Counted from the first letter of the stretch, positions 50,501 through 62,032 are shown. The stretch: 64,000 nt of DNA from Lineus longissimus (GCF_910592395.1 NC_088318.1:62001-126000); one strand, 5' to 3'. Notes: generated by a model from the sequence alone, not told the origin. Program-made: numbers and translations.

Positions 50501-51909
50501 TGTTTGATTCAGATCGCGCCGTTTTTGTTGACTACGATTTCTCAGGGTTCAACTGGCGTATTATGGATCTGGCAACTTTCATTGAATTCTCAGCAATAGG
50601 TGAGTGGATTCATGTGAAATGCTGCTCAGGACTGGGACTTCCTCCATTGACCAGTTTTCGCCACGAACTCCCAATATGAGCGCAACTCGCTTACCGATAG
50701 CTCTGAGATTATGTGATTCCTAAATCAGTACTCTTAACAGCCTCCCTGCACCCCGAGATTACGGCATCTCATACTTTCCAAGTTCTGCGACCGAACTGCA
50801 TGAAGACTATCTAAATATAATTTCACAAGCATTTCAGGTAACATTGACTGGAAGTTTCATTGGTTAACACCTTCAGCGCCGAACCCACGTGGCCCAAATC
50901 CCCTCCCCTTTGAGCTGGTTATCGGAGTCTCATGGACTTCATGAAAGAACTACGCCATTGCCATCTTCAGGGCAAGGTAGGAACTGAAAAGACAAGAAGA
51001 GGTCTTTCCAGTTCCTACCTTGCCCTGAAGATGGCGATGACGTAGTTCTTTCATGAAGTCCATGAGACTCCGACAACCAGCTCAAAGAAGGGGATTTGGG
51101 CCACGAAGATCTACGTGGTTCGGCGCTGAAGGTGTTAATATCGGTATAACATGAAATTGTGATCGAGTCCGCCTGGTCGTGTTGACGCAAACTGTATACT
51201 ATGTCCATCAGAAACACGATTTTGGCCAAAGTTTTCGACCGAATCCTTCCCTTTCCAGGTTTGACGCCCGATGTTGAAGGTACCAAGCGCTTCTCTGACG
51301 ACTTCATAAAGGAGTTCCTGCGAGAATACCTGAACGCCAAGCGTTCTCTGGGGGAGATCGACCATGAGGTGTCTGATAGTGACGTGGATCATCTCTTCAA
51401 GCTGACTATGAAAGGAATTCTGGTAAAGCGAATATTCAATGAAATGAATGCGGAACATCAATGTTCTTGATACTGTTACATGCGAGCAATCTGAATCGAG
51501 CAACTCAATCTTTATCTTTTTCCAGGGGGTCTACCTTCTCTACGGAATGGTGTTTGTCTGCCTCGCCTACGGTGAGAGGGAGAGACATGGCCTCAGAAAG
51601 GTCGACCTGATCGGGTGAGTGTACAGTCTTGCTCATAACACCTTCTTCAAACGATATTTCGCCGACTAAAACATCAGATTCAATACGGTTTTTAGCGTAT
51701 GGCAATAATGATGTGCGTACGTTTTTCATTTTGTAATCGACCAATCGAAGATTGGGCAAAAACAGTTTTTTCTTCGAACATGTTTTGATTTGTATCACTT
51801 ATTGTTTGCATTCTGTTTCAGCGTCGCTAGCACCATGGTGACTTGGTACTTCAAGAATAAGGATGCTATCCTAGCAACGGACACCGAGACACATGCACCA
51901 TGGCCATGA
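47523..51909 (+). CDS. ETNK: Ethanolamine kinase
   Basis: Phosphorylates ethanolamine with ATP, the first step of the CDP-ethanolamine route to phosphatidylethanolamine, in the cytosol. Nine exons: 47,523-47,657; 48,457-48,615; 48,951-49,063; 49,273-49,440; 49,930-50,072; 50,513-50,599; 51,259-51,422; 51,526-51,614; 51,822-51,909. All introns are GT-AG, phases agree, and the product is 381 residues. The start is the first ATG in frame. The N-terminus contains KIISRVRPLWKGDKVRFE. The phosphotransferase motif HSDLNPTN (H225, D227, N232) and the choline/ethanolamine kinase motif starting D246 (VDYDFSGFNWRIMDLATF) are present. The second differs from the usual D-x-E-Y and N-H-F residues. The C-terminal part (residues about 270-350) is also conserved in pattern. 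A choline kinase is possible but the N-terminus favours ethanolamine kinase. Poly(A) signal at 52,239. Confidence 0.9.
50361..50460 (+). mobile_element. tRNA-derived SINE in ETNK intron 5
   Basis: Carries tggaagctgagcaatgtcaa followed by 'tacattgtgggtcaagatg' and a perfect box B GGTTCGAATCC (50,429-50,439), then a T-rich region. Its 5' half is shared with copies at 40,056 and 62,345. This is the most complete copy of that family in the window. Confidence 0.7.
50864..51138. mobile_element. 275-bp near-perfect hairpin MITE in ETNK intron 6 (TTAA ends)
   Basis: The left arm 50,864-50,993 is reverse-complementary, with few mismatches, to the right arm 51,002-51,138, leaving a loop of about eight bases. 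The outermost bases are TTAACACCTTCAGCGCC and its complement, GGCGCTGAAGGTGTTAA. TTAA is the target site of piggyBac-type transposases, so the element could be a piggyBac-like MITE with the duplicated TTAA at both ends. Transcribed within the intron it would form a long double-stranded RNA hairpin. Family assignment is inference. Confidence 0.8.
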
Positions 51910-52319
51910 GAAAAAACATTAATATACACCAAGCAAGCTAAAAATCTTAAAAAGAAAGCATTATATAAAATGAACTGATCATGGCTGATTTTCCTCTATC
52001 ACCGGTTCTCAAGGGTATCTTCCACACAGCGCCATTTGATCTTGTCTATAAGCCGGTAGTTATCTCCGTAGTTGGTTGAAATTGTTCATTTAAATTCGTC
52101 GTGATTTGGGCCAGATGCCACGAAATGAGAAACCGAGGACTGATTGTCTAATGACATATATTCAAATGCACCAATCATGGAATAAGATGTTGCCTGTACA
52201 AAACCTGTATCAGAATTATAATAACGTTTTTCACGTCGAATAAAGCAATTTATTGGTGTACCGGTCTGTCATTGATTCTCTTCAGGACCAGGCTCTCCAA
52301 CCAAGTCGCTAGTTGCGAG

Positions 52320-52555
52320 AGTGACTTCCCAGCGACTTCTCAGGGACTTTTCCTCAACCATCAGTGACTTCCCTGCGACCTCCCTGGGCGTTCTCCTAAC
52401 CATCAGTGACTTCAGGGACTTTTCTCTGTCTATCAGTGACTTGCCTGTGACTTTACTGCGACTTTTCTCCGCCCATCACCGTGACTTGCCAGCGACCCTC
52501 GAGAAACTTTTTCCTTAACCACGGATGTATACATCCGTGCCGCAACCATCAGTGA
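52320..52555. repeat. About 40-bp degenerate tandem repeat
   Basis: Copies of 'gtgacttcc(c)(t/a)gcgac' and 'gggacttttcctcaaccatca' recur five to six times between the ETNK poly(A) signal and the dipeptidase gene. Copies are diverged and of unequal length. Confidence 0.75.
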
Positions 52556-52783
52556 CTTCCGTTGAATTTTTTTTTCTTGCACTGCAAAGTTGATTTGCCA
52601 AACCGAGATACATGCTTTACAGGCGTTGCGATCTGGAGTGCACCGACCCAGCGGAAAATAGATAACTGAATAAAGCAGGTGCCTGGCAACAATCAAAAAG
52701 CGCGCGACCGCAACTATCATTGGCATTGATGTCATGTGATTCACATTGATGTGTCATGTGATTCATTATCTTGTCTGGTCAAA

Positions 52784-55700
52784 ATGGCTGCGCCTGGTGT
52801 GACACATAATGTTCGTAAATTATTGCTGATTTCCAATTCGACGCTGCATGGGAGCGGCTATTTAGAACATTGTCACGACCAAATAAAGAAGTTTTTGGCT
52901 GAGTATGTAGAAACACCAGAATCGTCCGATTAGGCACTGTCGTCTGCATGAAACCGAGATCATTACCAGCAATTCCCAACCTTTTAGCTGCGCATGCGCC
53001 AAACTCCCTTCCAGAGCCAAGCATACGTTTTCTATAGCAGATCGAGGTGAGAGACATCTCACGGCTTTCTTTGTAACTAAAGCCTAGTTGCCGATAGCGT
53101 ATGTGATTCTACGACTATCAAGGCATTTGCAGGCCAAATTTTGAGTTGATTGGTGAAAATTTTTCCATGTCCACCTATGGGTTGAAAATACCACGTGAAT
53201 TGCAATTTTTCCTAATGTAAATTCTAAGAAAACATGAAAATTGGCCGACTTCTGTGGCCTTTTTGAATCACATAGAGTTTGCAAATTTAGTTTGCCGATA
53301 GCTCCTGCAGAAGGCAGCATCATACTGAGTATACTGAAACACATGCCATTGGGAAAATTGAAAATTTTTCCATGTCCACAGGGGGGTCCAAATTGGCGTC
53401 CTAAGTGGATTTGAGGAGAGAATATATGTCCAAACATCAACATACATGAAAAGCTGGACCTCAAGTGATCTTTGAAGATATGAGAATGACTGCCCTTTGA
53501 TAACTTCTTGCTTTATTTGTCCACTTTATGGCCTAAGATCCCTAGCTTTGGATGGTTCAATTAAGGACACTAGGGCTGGGAAGGGTCATGTCAGGGGGGG
53601 GGGTAGGCGGGTGACCAAGCCCGAAATATTATATTGCATCCTTCTCTTCAGCATATTTGCCAAAGCTTTTGCTGTTGCATGGATTCCTCAGATGTTTGGG
53701 CTCTCTCAGCTCTGTCATTTGGTAACTTCTGTCTGGGTGTTGGCTAGGTAGATAGGATGGGGGGGGGGGGGTTCCTGACAGTGTTGACAAGGAGAAACTC
53801 GGAAAACCGTGATTCTAGACAAAACCCTGTTCTTTTGATGAGCTGGAACACTGTACATTCAAAATTGTGAACCCACAATGAAGGCATAAAACTGACACAA
53901 GGCATTGATTTCTTGTACTAAAAATATATTTTATTATTGATGAACGCTCTGATTGGCTAAATTGGGTCACGTGTCAAACTCGATCGTAGCGCCTGCATTT
54001 AGCAGCGGCATAATAAAGTTGGGGATTGCTGGTAATGTGTTCCAAACTTCCGGTACTACTGCGCTGGACCTACCTGGGGACGAGATACTAATGAAGAGTA
54101 GAATCTATTGAGTTTGTGTTGACACGGGTTGTCTGGTTGTGACGCCTGGGACGGGAGTGACACACCCACGACGGGCCAGTTGCGGAGCAGGCGACCTTGC
54201 TGTTGGTGGAGCAACCGATTTTTCAGGTCACCTTTCCACAATGAAGTTTTGTACCATAGGCTCAAGTGCCCAAAGGACGCATATATTTAGCACTTAGTTC
54301 CTTTCTTTGGGGGGGTTCACCCTTTAGGGGTATGGTTTATAGGGGTGCGGTTTGTGTGGCGTACCGTAACGTAAGGGATGTAATTAGAGAGGGACCTATG
54401 GTTTATGGGCAAGAACTGATATCTAAAATAAGTACACTTTCTTAAAGTTAAACTAAAGCTGACATTCTAGAGCCACATAATTATGTATCCTAAACATGTA
54501 TTTTCTTTGCTTCTCCAGCAAAGTGAAAACTGTCCTCTTTGTACCGTATGCTCTTGACGATCGGGATGGATATGCTGCTAAAGCAAAGGAGGCTTTCGGA
54601 AACATGGGTATGTATGTTGGATTGAAGATACTGCTAAGTAGCCATGGGACCTGATGTTGGCCATTACTGTGTATAGTCTAAACATGCATGGACTTCTTTC
54701 AGGCTATAATGTAGAGAGCATCCATTCAAAAGAAAGTGCTGTGGATGCGGTGAGGAAAGCAGAGGCCATTTTTATCGGTAAGATATTCGAAAGTTTCTCT
54801 TTCATGGTGAAAACCTTTCTTTTATCAACTCAAATCATTCATTGATTGAAACCATGTAAATTTTTCACGACTTCAGCTGGCAGTTGGATATCCGATTTTT
54901 TTGCGTCTGCATTCAATGTAGAAACTAGTTAATCACTGGAGTACAAACCGTCTGTAAACTAGTGAGAAATTGACATAATTAGGCCTGTGTACAAGAAGTG
55001 TGCTGGTGTCTGCGACCACCTGTGTCATTGTGCAGCTCAGGCCTATTTACCTGAATAAACCACCTGTCAATTAAAATCAATGGGTAAGGTTCAATCGGCC
55101 AAGTCCACCTGGTTTTTAGGCCTCTGGATAGGAGGTCAAGTGAGTCTGTTAAGCTTCACTCTACTTTCCTTATGAATTTCAGGTGGTGGGAACACATTCC
55201 GTCTCCTCACGACACTCTACTCGGAGAAAATTATTCCTGAAATACAGAAAAGGGTTCTTGAGGCAGGTAACAAGTTCTGGCTCTGAAGATTTCCTGATTT
55301 TTGGCTCTACGTAGGAAAAATTTTCAGAGTCAAAAAAGTTTTGGGACTGATGATTTTGGTTCATTTTGAGCAGAGAAAAAAATTGAAAGAAATATTTGGA
55401 CTTTCGAGACCGGCGATTCTTGGTCTTCATAGCGGGTGGTCGCGTTACTGGGGTGGTCGTCGACCGGGTTTCCACTGTATCAAGATTTATGTTATTTTTT
55501 CCTACAGGATGGCATCCCATACATCGGTTCGAGTGCAGGCACTAACGTGGCCACAATCAGTATCAACACCACCAATGACATGCCAATAGTCCATCCACCG
55601 TCCTTTGATGCGCTGAAGCTTGTGCCTTTCAACATCAACCCTCATTACATGGACCCATCACCTAACAACACACACATGGGCGTGAGTCTCTTCATCATTA

Positions 55701-56542
55701 TCTTGATGTTTTCTTGTTCAATAATACAACTGTTTTGAACATTCGTGTGTGACACTTTCACCAGTCTATCCTACTTGAAATGGATGTAAGCTTTTAGATT
55801 GTTAATATTCAGTGTTTTTCTATTAATTTTAGGAGACAAGAGAACAAAGAATAAAGCAGTACCATGAATATGAAACAAGTTGGCCAGTCTTGGTAAGGGA
55901 TCTTTTCATAGTCATGACAGTTCATTTCGTTATACTCATTTTGATCGTTTTCTAGAAGATTCTTGGCATCTCTTGTGCAAGAATTGGCACTTGAAATCGT
56001 TGCCTTGTTGTCTTTTCCAGGGCCTTCGGGAAGGTAGCATGTTATTGGTGGAGGGTGATAAAGCCACGCTGCTAGGACCACATTATGCGAGGCTTTTTGT
56101 CAGGTAGGGAGTCATGTGTTTTAAGAGAGGGCGTCTAAAGATTTTTATCCTGTCACACTAATAGTTGTTTCTTTTTGAAAGCTGGTCAAAGCTATGTGTA
56201 GCCCTGACTTGAAAAACCCACCTCTGTATGAGGTACCAGGTACCCTTTCCTCACAGTCTATAGGATCACAGACCCACCTCTGTATGAGGTACCATGTACC
56301 CTTTTCCTCACAGTCTATAGGATCACAGACCTATATTTATATTGTATTGTGTATAGGTCCCTGATATGTTTAAGGCCATGGGGAGTCTCAAGGTGGGAGA
56401 CAGAACATCCCACAAATCTGGGTGAAAAGCGTTTTTTTCTGTGACAAGGTTTGTATATTGTAAAAATCTGTTTCATTTCAGGAACGAGAAGCCAGTAGAA
56501 AATAAGCCTGGGACTGACTTCAGCCATTTGCTGGCCCTCTGA
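52784..56542 (+). CDS. Alpha-aspartyl dipeptidase (peptidase E family)
   Basis: Serine peptidase of family S51 that hydrolyses dipeptides with N-terminal aspartate. Eight exons: 52,784-52,902; 54,519-54,607; 54,703-54,777; 55,183-55,262; 55,508-55,681; 55,833-55,892; 56,021-56,103; 56,482-56,542, giving 246 residues, near the family length. The N-terminus [39 protein letters not shown] (nucleophile S130), NTTNDMPI (D145) and [10 protein letters not shown] (H167) are all conserved, so the catalytic residues are intact. Exon 4 joins exon 5 in frame only through a GC donor (GAG|GCAGGT at 55,263); the nearby GT would give a frameshift and early stop. No signal peptide, so probably cytosolic. AATAAA lies at 56,942 and 57,013. 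The family occurs in bacteria, amphibians, fish and various invertebrates. Confidence 0.95.
55263..55507 (+). other. GC-AG intron in the dipeptidase gene
   Basis: The intron starts GCAGGT after ...CTTGAG and ends with tttcctacag. Splicing at GC gives RVLE followed by [11 protein letters not shown] in frame, the conserved family sequence. Splicing at the GT four bases downstream shifts the frame into a stop. GC donors make up roughly one percent of animal introns. Confidence 0.75.
56215..56332. repeat. Two-copy tandem duplication in dipeptidase intron 7
   Basis: The segment acccacctctgtatgaggta through 'cctcacagtctataggatcacag' is present twice, about 56 bases apart, with one or two differences. 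Confidence 0.85.
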
Positions 56543-57198
56543 ACACACATCTATTTGGAATTGACTTGAACTGGTACAGGTGCTTTGGGTGTTGACATTG
56601 GACGACATGGCGGAGACCAACTGAACGATCATGGTGCTCCACTCGACATCAGTTGGTGCCTCCTTGGTTCAACGTGTCAGGCTGTATTCAAGAGACAATT
56701 CACATTTATAGAATCCTAATTTTGTACGACCCGCTTTTTAGCCTACTTTTACATTTTCACCGCTCAGGAAAATGTACCTTCTTATTTCCTGTTTCGCAGA
56801 AGAAAACGCAGTGAGCTCAGTCTGCTGATTTGGTAGGGCTTTATTCAGAAACTCGTGTTGAAGAATTCCACAGTAATGACTCGTGCAGCAATTTCGGGCT
56901 GCTTCATTCGTGCTCGCTTCGATACCAACTGAGGCACAGGAAATAAAGGGACATCGTACTGATGAGGCGACACTCCCTTTAACAAGGTGATACTGTATGC
57001 AAAACTGATATCAATAAAGTGATATCAATCAAGTCACTTTTTGACTTGTGTCGGTGTCGGTGTCGGTTCAGGGAGCTGCGTGGGTAGAAATGAGACAAGG
57101 ACAGAGAAGAAACGGGAATCATATGAATTATCATTGCGCGGGCCTGTTGTCTCTCGAGATACTTTACCTTTCATTTAGCATACACAGTTTGCCTTGTT

Positions 57199-57950
57199 GT
57201 TGTTGATTTAGGCTCTACTAGGAACCTGTGTCCTACTAGGACATGTAGTATCGTTATGTTGTTGATTAAGGCTCTACTAGGAACCTGCGTCCTACTAGGA
57301 CATGTAGTATCGTTATGTTGTTGATTTAGGCTCTACTAGGAACCTGCGTCCTACTAGGACATGTAGTATCGTTATGTTGTTGATTTAGGCTCTACTAGGA
57401 ACCTGCGTCCTACTAGGACATGTAGTACCGTTATGTTGTTGATTTAGGCTCTACTAGGAACCTGCGTCCTACTAGGACATGTAGTATCGTTATGTTGTTG
57501 ATTTAGGCTCTACTAGGAACCTGCGTCCTACTAGGACATGTAGTATCGTTATGTTGTTGATTTAGGCTCTACTAGGAACCTGCGTCCTACTAGGACATGT
57601 AGTACCGTTATGTTGTTGATTTAGGCTCTACTAGGAACCTGCGTCCTACTAGGACATGTAGTACCGTTACGTTGTTGATTTAGGCTCTACTAGGAACCTG
57701 CGTCCTACTAGGACATGTAGTACCGTTATGTTGTTGATTTAGGCTCTACTGGGAACCTGCGTCCTACTAGGACATGTAGTATCGTTATGTTGTTGATTTA
57801 GGCTCTACTGGGAACCTGCGTCCTACTAGGACATGTAGTATCATTATGTTGTTGATTTAGGCTCTACTGGGAACCTGCGTCCTACTAGGACATGTAGTAT
57901 CGTTATGTTGTTGATTTAGGCTCTACTAGGAACCTGTGTCCTACTAGGAC
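57199..57950. repeat. 59-bp minisatellite, about 12.7 copies
   Basis: Units begin gttgttgatttaggctctac at 57,199, 57,258 and every 59 bases after. Each contains 'taggaacctgcgtcctacta' and 'ggacatgtagtatcgttat'. Copies differ at a few sites (tat/tac before cgtta; actagg/actggg), and blocks of like variants are adjacent, as expected from local duplication. Confidence 0.95.
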
Positions 57951-58496
57951 CCAATGATTGATTTATAAAGAGAATTGCTAACCGGTTTGTCCCACCAGGG
58001 ACCAATTATTATCTACCACATGCTTTCGTGACACCCGCTCATCAACGTCCATATTATTTAGTGTTTCCTGGGATCGAGGCCAATGACTAAACACTGCTTG
58101 GCACACAACACGACCTGCCATCAATTACAAACCCATTTTTCCGCAGATGAGTCACATTTTGACGTTCATTGCAGGGATAATAATCGCAGGTCGCAGCGAC
58201 AAAAATCGCATGTTTGCGCGGCGCGTTACCTAAACCCAACTACTAATTCATACCGCCAATCAACGGCCCCCCATCAAACCTTTAATCGTGTCAGTCAAGT
58301 CCTTTGTTCCCGTCGCTCTAAAGCAGATAGCATGTTTAGAATCGCTTATTTGGTGATAACCATCACTTCCAAGCTTCTTTATTCTCGTGATAATGATACC
58401 TATTTTATAAACGCCCTATTCGATTCTCGATATTAATGAACGAAATTATCGGTATATTTTGCCCTGGTATATTGACCCTGGGATGACGCATTCATA

Positions 58497-59275
58497 GTCT
58501 CCGCACACTAACTGATTCAGTCTCCGCACACTTACTGATTCAGTCTCCGCACACTAACTGATTCAGTCTCCGCACACTAACTGATTCAGTCTCCGCACAC
58601 TTACTGATTCAGTCTCCGCACACTAACTGATTCAGTCTCCGCACACTAACTGATTCAGTCTCCGCACACTAACTGATTCAGTCTCCGCACACTTACTGAT
58701 TCAGTCTCCGCACACTAACTGATTCAGTTTCCGCACACTAACTGATTCAGTCTCCGCACACTAACTGATTCAGTCTCCGCACACTAACTGATTCAGTCTC
58801 CGCACTATAACTGATTCAGTCTCCGCACACTAACTGATTCAGTCTCCGCACACTAACTGATTCAGTCTCCGCACTATAACTGATTCAGTCTCCGCACACT
58901 AACTGATTCAGTCTCCGCACTATAACTGATTCAGTCTCCGCACACTAACTGATTCAGTCTCCGCACTATAACTGATTCAGTCTCCGCACACTGACTGATT
59001 CAGTCTCCGCACTATAACTGATTCAGTCTCCGCATACTGACTGATTCAGTCTCCGCACTATAACTGATTCAGTCTCCGCATACTGACTGATTCAGTCTCC
59101 GCACTATAACTGATTCAGTCTCCGCATACTGACTGATTCAGTCTCCGCACTATAACTGATTCAGTCTCCGCATACTGACTGATTCAGTCTCCGCACTATA
59201 ACTGATTCAGTCTCCGCATACTGACTGATTCAGTCTCCGCACACTAACTGATTCAGTCTCCGCATACTGACTGAT
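58497..59275. repeat. 23-bp minisatellite, about 34 copies, with 46-bp higher-order units
   Basis: The unit is cagtctccgcacactaactg plus 'att'. The first half is mostly 23-bp monomers. From about 58,900 the array alternates 'cactataac' with 'cacactaac' or 'catactgac' units, forming 46-bp dimers. Unit length is preserved throughout. Confidence 0.95.
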
Positions 59276-59279
59276 TTAG

Positions 59280-60769
59280 TGTTAGCGCTGCAGCTGCTTC
59301 TATCAAGCCGAAGTATCAGCGGCAGCAGTCGGAAAGGGTTTCTTGTAGCGCTCTGTGAGCTCGTTGATCGTTCGTTGGAGATATCTGAAACCGTCAACTC
59401 TTATTTTTCTCTTGTTTATATTTGCCTCTCGGTTGTGAGTGATTTAACCTGACACTATAGCTGGTAGTGCTCTGCTGCAGGTGATAGGCAATAGTCGGCC
59501 ATACGAATTGGCTTCATGACATGTTAGGTCTTCGCCTGGTTACACTGGTAATCTCAATGCGCATGCAAGTGGGTGTGGCAACCGAAATACAAATAAGCAT
59601 CATGATAAAATCAATGGGAAGGCTTTATCATTATCGTCATTTCCTTTCACTGTCAAAGTATCAATACAGTTGAATGCGACTTGTACGGGAGATTGTTCGA
59701 TGAACAATTATTACTAAGTATTGGCCTTTGAATGGTCGTCTTGTCTCGTATCTACTCCAGTTTCACTGATATAAGACCGTTTCTGACTACAGTCAGGTCA
59801 GAAGAGGCCACTAGACTAATCTTGGATAACATGCCGATGATACTTCCTTTGATGTCGAAAATCTGATAAAGCGGGCGAAAGCAACTCCGCACGCAAAATC
59901 GACCTAAATACAAATGCATCCTCTTTATTCCGTTGTACGTACTTATTGAACGGTCCCTTACTGGGGTCACACACCCTACTCATGGCAACAATGCGCGATA
60001 ATTAGCACTCATCCTAATTGCCAGTCATAATGGGCAGGGGCCGGAGTCTCGGTCAGTTGCTACAGCGCGTTGATGGCGAACAGTATACGTTTCTCCGTTC
60101 TTCAGTTGTCGCCTCGGCCAGTTACTCCGGTGATATTAGTGATACGTTCGTCACGTCTCTGTTGCTGCTTTACCTCAAGTATAGATTCAGTGACAGACTA
60201 TACTTTAGTAGTTCAGACAATTCAGGCATTTCATTAGTCCATACGCGACAGGTTGCACGCGACAATTGATAGAGTATCTGGTGGAGCAGCGAGGATATAG
60301 ACTGTTTAAGCAGACATCTAAAGTCACTAGGCACTTTCTGTACAGCCAGATAAAGCTATGCGAAAGGATTGCCTGTCGCTTTAACATTTCATTTTGATCA
60401 GTCGAATTGTCCGACATGAATAGTCGGATCGCATCGGACCAGATTTTTGATTGTCAATCTGTAAAATCGAATTCCCCCCTCCAGCAGTTTCAACTACTGG
60501 CGAATATCAGGTGATAACGATGGAATTCTGGAGTCCTAATCTTAACGTGGTTTTGCACGGCTAGCTACAGTAAGCGGAGGATATTATCACGAACGTCTCA
60601 TCGTGCTGGACTGTTTCACTTCGGAGTATTTTTCGTGAAACTTTCCACTGCACGAGATACGATTAGTTGGTTGTGAGATAGCAGAGTACCAATTGTCGGA
60701 CTATTGTCGAGGCGGCCTCCGCGTCCTGTAACCTACAGGAAAGAAAGATTGTTGTGCTTCTCTAACGCG
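59280..60769. other. Upstream region of the GPCR gene
   Basis: No coding segment is recognised. The frame of the GPCR is open back to about 60,700 without an upstream ATG in that frame. The rest may hold promoter and 5' UTR sequence, but no clear core element was identified. Confidence 0.4.
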
Positions 60770-62032
60770 ATGTCGTACGATACCACTGTTTCGCCACCCG
60801 AGAACAACACTGCGGCGGCGGGTGCTTGGACTGTACCCTACCAAAGCTTGCCAGAGTACAGGACGGCCATGACGGTGAGGGTGGTAGCCATCTGTATGAT
60901 AGTGCCACTAGCCACAGTTGGGAACCTCCTCTCGGTTGTAGTGTTGTTGAGGAAGAGCCTCCGGCACTCCACGACCAGTCTCTACCTAACCAGCCTCGCT
61001 CTTGTCGACCTGGCAGTGGTCTACTGCGTCTGCCTCACCGAGTCCATATCCAAACTCACCGGACATTTCCTTGAGAACAGGTCGGACGCTTGGTGTAAGT
61101 TTTCCTTCTTTAACACGCATTTGACCCGGCAAGTGAGTTCATGGATTCTGGTTTTGGTGTCTGTGGAGCGTGTGATAGCTGTTTACCTCCCATTGAAGGC
61201 AAAGAAGGTGTGTTCGAGGAAAGCAGGGGCGATAGCACTACTCATTACAGCGATCGTGATGGCCTTACTCAGTGGCCGCTTGTTCTTTACCCGCCACCTC
61301 ACCAAGCAGGGTGAGTGCAGGTCGCCAAGTGACCTTGCTCACTTCGCCTCCAAGATCTCGCCCTGGATTATCAAGGTGTTCTACTGGTTAGCGCCCTCTA
61401 TCTTCATGGTATTCACCAACACGCTGATTCTCGTCAAATTCCGCTTGATTGCTAAGAGAGGCTCTGGCCGATCCGCTGATAAAGTCGCCAACAACACCAT
61501 CATCATTCTCGTAGCGACCACCACATTCATCCTCACCACCACGCCCCTTTCGCTATTCTTCATCCTGAACCCAGGATGGAACATACAAGCTGCTGAGGTC
61601 AAGGTCAAGTATGAACTGCGATATGCTCTCCTCCAATCATGGGCGTACCTGAACCACGCCGTCAACTTTCTCCTGTATGTGACGTCAGCGCCGGTATTCA
61701 GGCGGGAGCTGGTCGCTTTGCTTTCAGGGATATTTAAATGTAAACAACAACAGGTGACACCGGATAATTCTAGTGGTACTAACATGATAGCGTCTCGTAG
61801 GCATTTGCCGTCTGCGTCTAACAATGAAGCTAGCTCTAGGACCCGAGTTGAGGAGCAGACCGACCAGCGTTTTAATGGTCTCAGCCAGAATCAGCTCCGT
61901 CGCAAGCTGCAGCTGCGCAAAGCAATACCTGATCGGCGTGTCTCCTCCACCAGGTCGGTGTTCAATGTCATGCTTTCTTCTCAGTACCCATCACAGGCTA
62001 GTGTGGACGGTTTACCAAATGTGGCCGTCTGA
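60770..62032 (+). CDS. Class A (rhodopsin-like) peptide-type GPCR, intronless
   Basis: Seven-transmembrane receptor of 420 residues, coded without introns. Segments: TM1 about 38-60 with GN; TM2 70-90 with LALVD; TM3 108-132 followed by E-R-V (133-135) in place of D-R-Y, then IAVYLPLKAK; TM4 152-173; TM5 199-225; TM6 242-266; TM7 285-305 with NHAVNFLLY replacing N-P-x-x-Y. C109 and C183 can form the TM3-ECL2 disulfide. N12 (NNT) is a possible glycosylation site at the extracellular N-terminus. TM6 lacks C-W-x-P. ERV with PLKAK and NHAVNFLLY is common in peptide receptors of the FMRFamide/thyrotropin-releasing-type group and in invertebrate orphan expansions, so a neuropeptide ligand is likely but not proven. 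The basic Ser-rich C-tail has possible kinase sites. The ATG at 60,770 is the first in frame. Confidence 0.9.
   Translation: MSYDTTVSPPENNTAAAGAWTVPYQSLPEYRTAMTVRVVAICMIVPLATVGNLLSVVVLLRKSLRHSTTSLYLTSLALVDLAVVYCVCLTESISKLTGHFLENRSDAWCKFSFFNTHLTRQVSSWILVLVSVERVIAVYLPLKAKKVCSRKAGAIALLITAIVMALLSGRLFFTRHLTKQGECRSPSDLAHFASKISPWIIKVFYWLAPSIFMVFTNTLILVKFRLIAKRGSGRSADKVANNTIIILVATTTFILTTTPLSLFFILNPGWNIQAAEVKVKYELRYALLQSWAYLNHAVNFLLYVTSAPVFRRELVALLSGIFKCKQQQVTPDNSSGTNMIASRRHLPSASNNEASSRTRVEEQTDQRFNGLSQNQLRRKLQLRKAIPDRRVSSTRSVFNVMLSSQYPSQASVDGLPNVAV

Noticed and set aside
53155-53381. Two copies of gaaaatttttccatgtccac about 206 bases apart in dipeptidase intron 1
   Set aside because: A short direct repeat with no clear element ends. 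It may be an old duplication, but there is not enough to call a feature.
57199-59275. CRISPR-like regular repeats
   Set aside because: The units are contiguous tandem copies with no unique spacers, in an animal genome. They are minisatellites.
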